Positions 1 to 12,062 of a stretch of DNA of 64,000 nt are shown piece after piece. The translations under genes were made by a program, and so were the position numbers. The DNA is from Himantopus leucocephalus (Eukaryota > Chordata > Aves > Charadriiformes > Recurvirostridae): assembly GCA_003993805.1 (NCBI GenBank), contig RSEF01000001.1, positions 212,357,696 to 212,421,695 on the forward strand, given 5' to 3'. The notes under the pieces were generated by a model that ran no database searches, was not told the origin of the DNA, and worked only from the letters and a program-made list of their open reading frames with translations. Position 1 is the stretch's first letter. Every line of letters starts with the position of its first letter.

Positions 1-24
1 CCCCCCCCCCCCCCCCCCCGCCCC
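1..24. repeat. Poly-C tract at window edge
   Basis: The first 24 bases are all C except one G at position 20. This may be a genuine homopolymer or a sequencing or assembly artefact. It shows no coding or regulatory feature. Confidence 0.9.
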
Positions 25-2674
25 AATATATTTGGTTTCTAATTTTACATACACTTCTGACATCACACTGAGAGTCTCATCAGTACGGCATTGCAGCTTG
101 CTTCTTTCACTACATATACTACATTCTTCCATTAAGTGCTTCCTGAAAGTAAAGTATTTTCCCTCTTAGTCATTTCGTTACAGAGAGATGGGGATGAGAT
201 GGATGTGCATATATCACTCAAGAGAAGAAATGAGAATTTTGTCTGCTGGTAGTAACAGTATTAAACTTTGAGGAGTCACAATGGCATATAAGTGGTTCAG
301 TTCAGCCATGAATATATACTGCTGTAGTGTAAAAGTCTTAGTTTTACATCTATCTGTCAATAAGTTGCTGTAAGCCACCTGTTGTGTCTGAATCCTGAAG
401 AACATATATCTGGGCATCTGTGTTGCTCTTCCTGCCCTCCCCTTTCAGTGAGGGCTGCAGAAGCACAAGCATATACTTTACAATGTCAACTTCAATTTGG
501 TGTTTCAGCTGTCTCTATCAAACATTTTGGATTTGAGATCCATGTTCTTTAAAAAATGAGCAATTGCTGAAGCCCATCTGTTTCGGATCAAAGAAGGAGG
601 GCGAGGTAACTCGAGAGTCTGCTTAGGAACTTGTCATAAAAAAGCTTGAAAAAGAAAGATACTGTTTTTGTTTTTAACATAAGAAGGATACACTGATGCA
701 AACTCTTTAAGCATCCTTATATTTCAGAATATATTGTGCTGCCAAGAGAAAAAAAGCCGATGTACATCCCTGCCTCCAGATACTTGCTGCAGATAATGAG
801 TCATCTACTCAAATGTCAAAGCAGATGCTTGAAATCGGACTGAACTTGAATGCAGAGGAGTGGCCTTCTTGTACCAGTCACCTATAGCACAGTGCCTTGG
901 TACGGTAGTTGCAGAGTCTAAATTTCCTTTCCTTTTGAACAAATAACCAGACACCCTTGTGTAAAGTTCACCTTTTGTGTCTTTTCTGTCCCCTGATCTA
1001 TCCTCTTATTTCTTTTAATGTGAAACTCAAGGGGCTTCCCAGAGAAACAGCTTTATCCCAGAGCACATAGAAATCAGAAGCTTGTTCTTTGGTGTCATGA
1101 ACCCACATTTTAATAAGAGCTTGAAATGAGATTATGGACAACTGGCATCCTGAATAATAGTTGGTTTTTTTTGTTGCTGTTTTTTTTAGTTTGTTTTTAA
1201 GAAATCCTCAGGTTTGAAATGAATTCTTCTCTTCCCGTTGCATGGCTGTAGGCACTTGGCACTACTATCACATATATAAGACATAAGACAAAGTTGTGAG
1301 ATTGCAATTCATTTTGTTTGCTTATCAATAAATAGCGTTTATTCTGCTGTGGAATGAGAATGATCAGAAGAGCCACTTGCATGAGCTGATTATGAAGTAT
1401 AATTGTTTGAGCCAATTGTAATTTTTTCCACAAACAGTGTGGTTGTTTGAGATGAAAAAAGCTTTTATTCACCATAAAAAAAGGTTGAAGGGAAAAGAGA
1501 TGGGAAATATCTGTCAATATTTTAGGAAAAGAGCTAATGGAAACGAAGCTTGGTCTCAATGGGAAAACATACTAACCCATTGGGTGATAATCAAACCACC
1601 AACATTTTCTTGTGTCCTAATTTAAGTGGTTTCTTACTCATCTAAAGCTCAAAATGTTTTTAATTTAAAATCAAAGTCTATGTGTTGATACCGGAACAGA
1701 TAGTCCCGAATGCTCTCTTCCCACTGCAGCTGCACAGTCAACTAATTTCATTCAGTTTCTTTCATATCTGAAGTGATGTGCCAAAGAAGGTGATGTGGTA
1801 GAAATGCCAATGGGATTTACTATACTGTGATTCAAGTAGTTTTCAGGGTGAAAAATGGCTTGGCTCTAGGCATTCCTTAAGTCCCTGAAGGGTTGATGCT
1901 GTAAGTCTTCTGTTAAGGGAATCAGAGGTCAGGGACTCTAAAACTCAGGGGGGTTCACCTCTCCAGTCCAATACAGCTGATGGTGGTTGGGTCTAAGACC
2001 CCAGGAGTTCCTCCAGTCCAGTCCAATAGATGCAGCTGCTGGAATACTGGCACCCACATAAAGCCAAACTGTACCCATATAAACATGAACAACTCGTATA
2101 AACAGACAGCCTGATCCTCTTTCTCGCTTTGACGGCCAAGGGCATGAGTTTGCTAATGACCTCACCCAACCCCCCCACCCCCCGCCCTATTTAGTGGCTG
2201 GCGTCCCAAGCTGTGCAGTTGCTGGACTCCAGACCTATGGACCCCTATGACCTGCGACCCTATCTTCAGTTACTGGACCTCACACCTCTCATCCCACTTG
2301 CAGGATAGTCCACCTTAAAGTTCACTGGTAGCTATGTTTGCACACACACATGCACACACTGCAGAGCATGCTCATCTAGAAAAAAAAAATCACAAACAGG
2401 GTTTAATAGGAAGATGTGAGAACCTGTGGTGATCAGGTGAAGGGCTTGGCCAAATAAATATAAAGACCGGCATCTTGTTTACCCATGACCAGGTCTGTTT
2501 ATGCCCCCTCCTCTCCATTTGACTGTGCTTGCTCCTTCCTGAGCCATCTTGGTCCCCCTTTTTCCCTTTCTTTGCTCTTTCCTCTAAATGTTCTGTAATA
2601 TATCTTGCAGATTCCCACAGTCCCATTAAAACATCACATCATTAGTTTTACATAATGCCACAAACTCCTCAGTT
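25..2674. other. Intergenic DNA, no gene recognised
   Basis: This is AT-rich sequence with only short chance open frames. None of them resembles a known protein or has splice-site support. Part of it, about 1880-2360, is distinctly more GC-rich and is listed separately. A short CA-rich run lies near 2341-2357. The stretch lies downstream of FAT3 relative to that gene's direction of transcription. Confidence 0.6.
1880..2360. repeat. GC-richer island, possible unclassified old repeat
   Basis: The base composition changes sharply compared with both flanks. The motif CCAGTCCAATA occurs twice about 60 bases apart, each time followed by a similar AGCTG-TGG block, so there is an imperfect internal duplication. 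A C-rich run lies at about 2168-2184. The style suggests a degraded LTR or other repeat, but I cannot assign it to a family. Confidence that it is a mobile element is low. Confidence 0.25.
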
Positions 2675-3600
2675 CTAGAACCACAGAGCAACCCCTGTTG
2701 GAAGGGACTTGAAAGATCATCTGGTCCAACCTTTCATGGGAAAGGGAGCCTAGATGAGGTTGTCTAGCATCCTGTCTGTTTGTGCCTTGAAACCCTCTAG
2801 TGATGGGGACTCTACCACATCCCTGGGGAGGTTGTTCCAGTGAGTGATTGTTCTCACTGTGAAAAATTTGTTTCTTATATCAAGATGAAACTTTTCCCAG
2901 GGCAACTTGTAACTGTTGTCCCTTGTCTTCTCCATGTGAAGAGACAGCCTCTGTCCTCTTTGTAGGTGCCCTTTGAGTACTGGAACACTGTGATGAGGTC
3001 CCTCCTGAGCCTTCCGTCTCCAGGGAGAAAAGACCTAATTCTTCAGTCTTTCCTCATAGGGCAGGGTCTCCAGACCTTTGATCATCTTCGTGGCCCTGCT
3101 TTGGACCCTGTCCAGTTTGTCCATATCTTTTTTTGAATTGTGTGGAGCTGAACTGGACACAGTACAAGTGCAGCCTGAAAAGTGCTGAGTAGAGTGGGAT
3201 GATTACATCTCCGTCTTTGCTAGTATGCCCCTGAAGATGCATCCCATCTGCATTTGCCTTTGTTGCTGCAGCAGCAGCACACTGCTGACTCATGTTCAGC
3301 TTGTTGTCCACCAGTATCCCCAGGTATTGGGCTCTTCGGTTATTTCATCCCAGAGGTGGAGCAGTGCACTTTTCTTTGTTAAATTCCATACTGTTCTGGC
3401 TTGACCACTCTTCCACCCTGCCCAGATCTCTCTGTAAGATGACTCTCCCTTTTGACATGTCCACTTCACCACCCAGTTTAGTCTCATCAGCAAACTTGGT
3501 GATGCTGCTTTCAATCCCATCTTCCAGATCATTTATGAAGACGATGATATTTATGAAATACCCCATTGTAATTTTGCTTTTACCCATGAGACCCAATGAG
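2675..3600 (-). mobile_element. CR1 LINE fragment (3' part of ORF2 and 3' UTR), minus strand
   Basis: The sequence is a 5'-truncated CR1 retrotransposon read on the minus strand. Its 3' terminus is near 2675, where the reverse complement of the usual 'GGTTGGAAGGGA..ATCATCTGGTCCAACC' type end is visible. Between about 3345 and 3580 the minus strand encodes the reverse-transcriptase core, with a recognisable FINDLEDGI segment followed by KFADETKLGG. In active LINEs the catalytic motif is FADD, so the second aspartate is replaced by glutamate here. Downstream frames are broken. It is a dead copy. The left edge is clear and the right edge is approximate. Confidence 0.85.
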
Positions 3601-3915
3601 ACCCATGATAATCTTATTCTCCCCCTTCCTAACTGTTATGGTTGAACCACCTCAAGGCAACCTTTGAGTAGTTCCTTCGATAAACCATCAGGGAGGGACC
3701 CAAGGGCTCTGGTCTTTGATATTGTCTCTGTTATCCATAGTGTCTAAGGGCTTTTGTAGGTTAGATGTTTAATTTATTATTTTTCTTGTTTCTTGTCTTT
3801 GTTTCCTATGCTGAATAGCTATTTAGCAGATATTTTCACAAACAGATGTTATGAGAATATTATATTTCACATACCCTTACGTATGCAGGCACCCATGCAC
3901 CAATATGTACTGAGG
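3601..3915. other. Spacer between two divergent CR1 copies
   Basis: About 300 bases separate the 5' side of the minus-strand CR1 from the 5' side of the plus-strand CR1. No coding potential or clear repeat identity is visible. Part of it could be unrecognised 5' sequence of either element. Confidence 0.4.
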
Positions 3916-4621
3916 GCCACTTGGCTGGAAAGCAGCTTGACATTAAAGGACCCAAGGGTCCTGATGGACACCAAGCTGGACATAAGTCAGCAACATGTCC
4001 TTGCTGCAAAGAAGGCAAGTAGTAGCCTGGGCTGCATTATACAAAGTATTGCCAGCCTGTCGAGGGAGGTGGTCCATCCCCTTTATTCAGCACTGGTGAA
4101 GCCACACCTGGAGTACTGCATCCAGTTCTGGGCTCCTCAGTACAAGAGACACATGGACATACTGGAGAGAGTTCAACAAAGGGCCACAAGGATGATGAAG
4201 AGACTGGAGCACCTCACATACGAGGAAAAGCTGAGAGAGCTGGGACTGTTCAGGCTGGAGAAGAGAAAGCCAGGTAGGATCTTGTCAATGTCTATAAATA
4301 CCTGAAGGGAGGGTGCAAAGAGGACAGAGCCAGGCTCTTTTCAGTGGTGCCTAGTGACAAGACCAGAGGCAATGGGCACAAACTGAAACACAGGACACTC
4401 CCTCTGAACATCAGGAAACACTATTTTCCTGTGAAGGTGACTGAGCGCTGGCACAGGCTATCCGGAGAGGTTGTGGAGTCTCCATCCTTGGAGATATTCA
4501 AAAGCTGTCTAGGCGTTATCCTGGGCGACTGGCTTCAGGTAGCCCTGCTTGAGCAGGGGGATGAGACCAGGTGACCTCCAGAGGACCCTTCCAACCTCAA
4601 CCATTCTGTGATTCTGTGATT
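3916..4621 (+). mobile_element. CR1 LINE fragment (end of ORF2 and 3' UTR), plus strand
   Basis: The plus strand reads as the last part of CR1 ORF2. The open frame at 3793-4305 contains the typical segments [35 protein letters not shown] and [19 protein letters not shown]. The 3' UTR follows and ends with two copies of the octamer ATTCTGTG at about 4603-4618, which is the usual CR1 terminus. It is truncated at the 5' end, as most CR1 copies are. Together with the minus-strand copy to its left it forms a divergent pair. Confidence 0.9.
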
Positions 4622-7533
4622 TCTTCACAGAAGAGATCCCATCTTATGCACCACAGATTCAGGGTCAGCCTCACCTATTTTCTCTTTGGGTCCTTAGATA
4701 TGTTCAAATGCCCTCAAGCTAAGGAAGATCCAGTATCCTGATCACCTCCTTTCTAGGCAAGTACAACAATGTCCAGACTAATGTACAAAGACTATTGTAT
4801 CATTGCATCTTCCTTTGCCTCTTTTGTAAAACATCATTTTCTGAAAGGTCTCGTTTCCATTGCAGCCAGCAATGCCCATAATACAGGTCCAATTCAGGCC
4901 CGTATTAAGACATACTATGGCGTTAGTTTTTCCTGCTTATTGGTTCTTGGTGTCTGTTGCTCAGTGTCAAGATGTTGTGAATCAGTCTGTAGAAGTACGA
5001 AGTACTTAAGCACTTCATTTAGTCAATGTAGAGAATTAGATTCCTCATTTAGATGCTTTAAATTACTGTTGAGAAGAACCAGCATCTCTTCAAGGAGCAT
5101 ATAGGGCAGCTAAGTGCCTCACTTAGGCTAAGTACCAGAGAAATCTAAGTCTGAAAACAGCTCCTACTCCATTTTACAGGTTTTTTTGTCAACAGATGGG
5201 TTAAAGGGAAACGAAAAGCTTGTGTATTTCCTCACCGTTCACTCCTAAGGAAATAAGTTTGCTCTGTCTGTGTTTGTATGAATGGAAGTGTCTGTCAGCG
5301 CCCAATTTAGTCTGTTGCTGAATTTCAAGTAAGTCTGTCAGTGAGGCACAGGGCTAAACTATAGGGACTGCTCACAAGGTTTCTGAAGATAAGAGGCTGG
5401 GCAATGAAGAGGCATCCTAAAAATGCCTCTACGGAAGGAAGACTTCACTACTATCATTTTAGACATTGCCCACTCCTGAGGCACAAAACTGTTGGCAAAA
5501 ATATCCCATTCATTTGGTTCATTCCTCAAACATCACAGAAACGCAACTTCTCCTTTTTGTTAAAAATGAAAAAAAAAAAAGGAAAAAGTGATTTTTTATG
5601 TCTTGCAAACATTTTTGCTCTGAAATACTCATTCTTTTTTGACATCTCAGATGCCTTTTTCTCACACCATCCCTCCCAACTGCTAAGGCAGGCATGGTGG
5701 GAAAATGGGATTATGTCTACCTAAATTTATAATTTTTATATATTTTCTTTGCATGTTTCCACGTGAAGGTTAAGGATAATTATCCTAGCAGTTGATACAC
5801 CTCTTGCTAAAAGCAGAAAGCAGGTGGACAAGATTTATGGTATTTTTCCTATTAAAAAGTGAGATTAGGTACTCAGTGGATCTTTTTAGCACTTGAAAAC
5901 TAAAAGAAGCTCATGCTTCCTGTTACATGACCCTACGCCAGAGATATTAGTTTCTGTTTAGATGTATCTACATAGTATTTGAATGCCTCACAGCCAATAA
6001 ATTATTTCATCAGCACAAAAAACTGTGAAGAACTGTCCCAGTCGTACTGAAAAGAAATTGATCAAATCAATATGAAGAGGCAGTAAAACCCAGCTGTGTG
6101 AGCCCCAGATCTACCTCCTCTCAACAGACCATCCTTCCTACACTGCTTGCCAGGAGAACTGCATGACTGTTCCAGTAAATAAAATGGAGCCAGTTCTTTA
6201 GTCCTGAGGGTGTGTGGCACAGCACAACCTGACCTCAGAAAAGGGTAGCTCCATCCATGAAATCTGTTGAGAAAAGTCCCTGGCCTGTGCTGTCCCCACA
6301 CCTGGGCATTGTTTGGTGAAATGGCAACTGGCATGGGCCAAAGTCATGCCAAGGAGCATTGAATGAGCAATTTAGAGGATCACATGCCCTTTCCTGGGGC
6401 TGTTCAGTGTCAGAGTATGGCTCTATCAACATGGTGCCATGCTGAGGTTCTCTGGAAGGGAACAATTTTCAGAGAAGCCAGAAAGGTGACTTATTTCCTC
6501 CTCTCAGAGAATGATTTTGATTTTTCTTGTCTGCATACTTCATGTCCAGATGTCATGCTGATGAGCACAAAAGCAATGTATAATTAATAATGATGAGCAC
6601 TGAATAAACGGTAATTTCTGAGGGCATTAGAAGTCGCACTGGGCAAAAAATAATTTTGCAAGCATTAGCAACATTCTCTTTAGTCTCACAATTTAGGAAG
6701 CACGTGGTCATATATAGGTGTCTCTTTGTGTACTTTTGATACCGTCAGCTTAGATCTGGTTGTCAACAGTTTGTGGTGCATGTTTCAGGCAGCATTTGCT
6801 GTGTACGAAGCACAAAGCTCCCACTCCGTGCAAAAATATAACCTCTTCTTAGAAATGGAGATTGCCACTCACAGTGTGAAGGCTAGAACCACAATATTCA
6901 CTGGTTTGATGTCACGGCTATGAATTATGAATATTTCTTAGTCATCGCCTCCAGACCGGAATGCTAACAAACAAGTGCAATTTTTCCCATTCATTTACTG
7001 TGGGTGTTAATACAGAAAGGCCTTTTAAACATCTTTAGCTATCAAGGCAGAGAAGTTTTTCATCCACAATTAAAAAAATCTTCAAAGTTCCTTACTGTTT
7101 TAAGCAGCTGTTATGCCAGTTTCAGTTTTTAAAGGAAACAATAATTTTGGCTGCCTGTGTTTAGGATGCCTCACTATAAGTCTGATTTTCTCATCTCTCA
7201 GCATGGGCTGAAACCTTTTGTAACCACACCATGCCTCAGAGCAAGCTTCAGAAAGCCTAAAGAACAATATGCACACACATTTTTCCAGCCACACAAATAG
7301 CTGTTGGGAGCGTACAGCTCACCTGCTGAGGATATCTGGTAGCAAACCAAGCCAATAAGCCTGGAGGGTTTTTTTGGCAGTGAAGTTTATTTGTACTTGA
7401 TTTTAAAGAGACGGTTTTCTAAAGGTGTATGCTATTCCAAATCCAGAAGTACATGCATATTTACGTGTATCTGTGTGTATCTGTTTATGGATAACACCTC
7501 CAGGACATCTTCAAGGTAAGGAACCTGCTTTGC
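4622..7533. other. Intergenic DNA, no gene recognised
   Basis: No exon, RNA gene or classifiable repeat was found. Short A- and T-runs are present, for example an A-run at about 5569-5580. The open frames are short and unconvincing. Confidence 0.55.
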
Positions 7534-7832
7534 AACCTGCTGTATAAAAATATCGTTACATGCAATGTTTCCCATCCCATCTACTCCGTAGGATAAGGAT
7601 CCATTGAGTTAGTTGTCTTGTGCTGTCCATGGATAGCAGACCATCATTGATGACACTGCTGGATAGTAGACACTGTGGAGACTTGAGACCAAGGAACAGA
7701 AAGCCATATTTGCGCCGTACTTTTTCTGTCCAATCTACTGTGTGTGCGACCTTCTGTTCCCTGCCAAGCAGATGATAAATCGCGTTGGTTGGGCACATGT
7801 TCACCGTCAAAGATAGGGCTAGCTGGGACATG
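7534..7832. repeat. Unidentified 299-bp interspersed repeat, copy A
   Basis: This segment matches 10771-11069 in the same orientation over its full 299 bases. By hand alignment about 11 percent of positions differ, with two small indels. Similarity starts at AACCTGCTRTATAAAAAT and stops at GGACATG, with unrelated flanks outside. Many differences fall at CpG or former CpG sites, as expected for independently decaying copies. The minus strand of both copies keeps partly open frames sharing a block like HTVDWTEKVRRKYGFLFL (HTIDWTENVQHKHGFLFL in copy B). I do not recognise the family. It could be a SINE or MITE, an LTR fragment, a processed pseudogene, or a local duplication. Confidence 0.7.
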
Positions 7833-10770
7833 TTAGCACCTGGGATCATGCAGTAGGTGAGGTGGTGATCTATAAATTGCATTTTATTTGTTGAAATTGG
7901 AGTAAAAAAATTAGAGCTGTTGAATATCTAAATATATTGCCAGGGACACTCACCAGATACTTCACAGCTTTTTTGTCTTCAACCAAGTGATTGCAGTCCT
8001 GTAACAGGTTCCAGTAAGCTGCATCTGATTCTTCCCTGAATAATAAGAGCTCCAGCAAGTCAGACCTTCTCTGCTGAGTGCCTGGTTCAGACCCACCTTC
8101 CTGTGCATCTGCCGTTTAGTTCAGCAGCCTGATGTTTTTTTTCTTCTTTCAAAAAGGGATCCCTTCTCTTTGCACAAGTCCTCTACTCTCTGCCTCAAGA
8201 GAGAGCTGGAACAGGTTCAGTCAGCTCTTATAGCTAATTCTCTAGAGTGTCCTGATTGTCTCTTTTCCTCATTTCCTCCCTTCGTGTCTTCCCTCTACTG
8301 TTTCTGCAAAGAAAGCAAACAGGATGAATTGATTAGACCCATGGTATGCTGGCTGTTCTTTTTGTGTCTCTTACCTTGTGTTGTTGGACTGGGACCAAAG
8401 GTCTTCACCCAGCCTCTGAATTGTACTTTTTCAGTCTGTAAACCAGAGCAGAATTGAAAGCATTTCATGACCCATGCAGAAAATAATATTTTAGGGTGAT
8501 GTGCAGAGCAATTACAGTGTTTCCTTCCCCGCACCAATGCTGCCCCTCCACACACACCCCGTGCTAAATGTTTTGCTTTGCCACAGAATATCCTTCATAC
8601 TTCGGTATGACTCACAAGGGAAAAAATGGGCTTTCTCGGACATTTAAGGAATGTATGTGAAATGGACCTGAAATACATACTACATACCTTACTGCCACTT
8701 TCTCTGGCTATCTATCTTCTTCACTGCTGTAGTCATGTGAACCAGAAGGTTCATCAGGTGGTAAGTCTGGTCACATTCATGATTCAGTGGACTGATTCAT
8801 AGGAGGTAAGCGTAGCGGTGAAACTCTGGAGTTGGAGTAGTACGGGAGACTAGGGGAGCAAGGAGGAAATTTCATAAAATTCAGTCTAGAATAAATTGGT
8901 CCACACTAACAGAATAAGATTAAAAAAAAACCCCAAAACAGGAAAAAGAACTGAAAAGACAATATATATGAATTTGTGGGTGTGGTTCATCTGGCCTAAA
9001 TGAGTCAGATGTTTTGTGTCCTAAAAGTGCTCATTTCTCTCGTCTGATTTAAGAGGGCAATTTGACAGTGTCTAGTTCAGATGTCAACATACATCTGTAA
9101 GGTATTTAAAGTGGAGGTAATTTAGATGAGATGGATCCCACCCCTAAAGACTTGCTATTTATGTACTTGAAACTCGTAAACCAATGTTAAACCAGCTTGA
9201 TCATTTTTTCACCGAAAATTTTGATTAAAGACCCAGTTTAGGAAACTGAACTAATCTGTTGTTTGAGAAAAATTGGCTGGAGACCGAAATGAAGAACTCT
9301 GCTGAGCATGTTCTTCACCAGGCTCACGCTCTTCAATCATTCTCATCGCTAGTATGTTGTATCAGGCAAATCGGAGATAAGAGACTGAGAGACGGTAACA
9401 TGAGGCTGTTTGTAACCTAGCTAACATTATTTCAGCCTGTTGGTACAGAGAAAATTACTATTTCATTTAAATACGTGGCAGTAAAATGTGGTTTTGCACA
9501 GACTGAGGGAACCATCTCTGTGCTTCACAGAAGGCACCGTAGACCCATGCCATGCTGGTAAGGTCCAGTGTACAGAAAACTGAAGAGGGTGAAACAGTGG
9601 AAACAGATTTTGTAAAAAGACATATTCTCAGCAGTCCCGGGCAGTGGAGATTCCTAATGAGAGGTGCATGGGTGGAAAATCAGCTTCAGTGAAAAATGAT
9701 TCCTTATTTATACTGAGTTTTAGTACAGAAAAGTATTAAGCATATGGCTCACATCAAAACCCCTTAATGATCAGATGTTTCATCAGCTCTGGCAGATCTG
9801 ACAGCTGCACTTGAATCCATCTAAACAGTGAAAGCTATAATTTATTCTGGGAGATGTCACTCAGGTCAGTCGCATCCAGGAACTGTACAGAATGTCTGAA
9901 CTTCAGATGAATCTTTTCCAAGAACTTGGTGGCAGATGAAGTCAGCAATGTCAATTAATGTAAATGAACATCAATACAATCAGTTTTACAGTGCCTGATA
10001 TTCAGATCAGACCTGATCAGCAAGACAGTTATTCAAAATCTTGAAACACTTGGTTGAACACTGAGTGTATAGGCTACAAATTCAAAAAACATCGTTCAAA
10101 AATAACGTTTTAATTTCAACTGTGGTAATGTAATTAAACTTGTGCAAGACAAATGTCATCTGACAGAAGGCTACCTGAAGCCAGGTCACTTAGCCAAACT
10201 AAAAAGCAGGTACTTCTTGAAGACAAATTGATACAAATTAGGTTAATACTGCCAGCTCATATTATAAGGGAGCAATGGGTTTCGTGTTCCATAGGATATT
10301 AAATTATGAACGTAAGAACACAGGATGACACTAACAACCCATATGTCCTGTCTATGACAGTGACTAGTACAAAATTCTTAGAGAAAGAATATAAGAAATA
10401 GAAGAACTCCCAATGTGTAGTGATCCTTACTGCTGGAGAGGGCTGCAGAAGTCTCCTAGGAATTACATGAACCAGAGTTTTCATTCAAACAATTTCATTT
10501 AATAGCCATCAAGGGATCTATGAAACATTTGCTTTTTAAACTTAATATGTTTCTGTTCCTATTTTATGCTTCATTTATGTTTTGGACTCCATAACTATTT
10601 AAGCAAAAAGTTTCGCGAGTTAACTATATGTAAAAAAATTACTGCCTTCTGTTTGTTTCGAAATCGTTGTTTAACAATTTCATTGGGTCCCTCTGATGTT
10701 GTATTAGGAAGTGAATGATTGTTTCCTAGATGTGTTCTCTGTACAAATGTTCAATGTTTCAAGTGTTTTC
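7833..10770. other. Intergenic DNA between the two 299-bp repeats
   Basis: This is about 2.9 kb of AT-rich sequence. If the flanking repeats were LTRs this would be proviral interior. However, I see no gag, pol or env-like frame, no obvious tRNA primer site next to copy A and no polypurine tract next to copy B. No gene is recognised. Confidence 0.5.
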
Positions 10771-11069
10771 AACCTGCTATATAAAAATAATGTTACATGC
10801 AGTTTCCCGTCCAATCTACTGCGTAGGATAAGGATCCATTGAGTTAGTTGTCTTGTGCTGTCCATGGATAGCAGATCATCATCAATGACACTCAGCTGGA
10901 TTGTAGACACTGTTGAGCCTTGAGGCTGAGGAACAGAAAGCCATGTTTGTGCTGTACGTTTTCTGTCCAGTCTATTGTGTGTGAAACTTCTGTTCCCCGC
11001 CAAGCAGATGATGAATCATATTGGTTGGGCACGTGTTCACTGTCAAAGATAGGACTAGCAGGGACATGG
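10771..11069. repeat. Unidentified 299-bp interspersed repeat, copy B
   Basis: This is the second copy of the repeat described at 7534-7832, in the same orientation and about 3.2 kb away. The best-conserved block is around GGATAAGGATCCATTGAGTT and the following 40 bases. In this copy the minus-strand frame is shifted compared with copy A, so neither copy is likely to be coding. The old LINE relic begins about 90 bases to the right. Confidence 0.7.
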
Positions 11070-11159
11070 TCTTTATCATAAAACATTTTGCTTTCTAAGA
11101 TGAAATATCTTAATATACGTTATCTTCCTGTATGGTAGAATACCACTATTACTGTCCTT

Positions 11160-12062
11160 TGCTGCACCTTCTGCAGTTCAGCTATGTCCTGTGTGAGATG
11201 GAAGACCAGAAAAATGCAGAAAATCGAAGATAAGGGTGCATTATGGATTTAGATAGAAGCATATTTTTACCTGTATTTTTCATTGCTTTCCTAATAATTC
11301 CTAATAAGAATTGGTTTTGAACAACTTCTAAGCACTGAGTTGATGTTTTCAGAGGAAACCTCATTTTCACAATGACTGCTCACAATGACTCCTAGATTTC
11401 TTTTCTGAATAAAAATACATCATTAAAACCCACCATACACATAGTTAGAGCTATTTTTTGTAATGTGCAATACCTGGCATTTATAAAAATAAAATTTCAT
11501 CTGGCATTTTATCATGCAGTTACCCAGAATTGTGATAACTTCTGTAACTGTTTGCAGTCACCTTTAATTTTGACTGTCCTGAATAATTTTTTGTTATTTG
11601 CACACTTTGGTACATCGCTTTTATGAATATGCTGAACTGCCCAGATTCTAGCACAAATCCTTCTGAAATTATTTTTGTAACCTCTCTGTGATATTAAAAC
11701 TCATGACCTCTTCTCAACTTTTATTTCTCATGTTTTAACCAGGTTTTCCCCCAGAGGGATCTCTGTCTTTGCACATCAGCTTAATTTCTTTGGTGATTTT
11801 TTCTTGCAGGACCATATTGAAAGCTTTTTAAAGACCATAGGCACACTCATTGATTTCTCCAAAGAACTCAAGACATTTGTGAGACATTACTTCTATCAAC
11901 CAAATCAGTGCTAAGTCTTCTCTAATTCTATTCTCTGTCATAGATTCCAGTTATTTGCTTAGTCCAGTGGTCAGTCTTACTGGTCTGTAGCTACCTGGAG
12001 CTATCTATAAAATTTGGCATGGCGGTTGCTGCCTTCCATTCCTCTGGTATTGTTATTAACTA
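11160..12062 (-). mobile_element. Old LINE relic (CR1/L3-like reverse transcriptase), minus strand
   Basis: Conceptual translation of the minus strand from about 12060 leftward gives a broken reverse-transcriptase domain. PEEWKAATAMPNF is followed by GSYRPVRLTTGLSK, the counterpart of the LINE motif NYRPISLTS. Then come an EFFGEINE segment and KAFNMVLQEKI, the counterpart of DFSKAFDTVPH. Stops and frameshifts are frequent. The divergence is clearly greater than in the other CR1 copies in this window, suggesting an ancient CR1/L3-type insertion. The boundaries are approximate. Confidence 0.75.

Noticed and set aside
7534..11069. Interpretation of the two 299-bp repeats as the LTRs of one provirus
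   Set aside because: No TG..CA ends, primer-binding site, polypurine tract or retroviral frame is visible in the 2.9-kb interval. I kept the repeats as unidentified.
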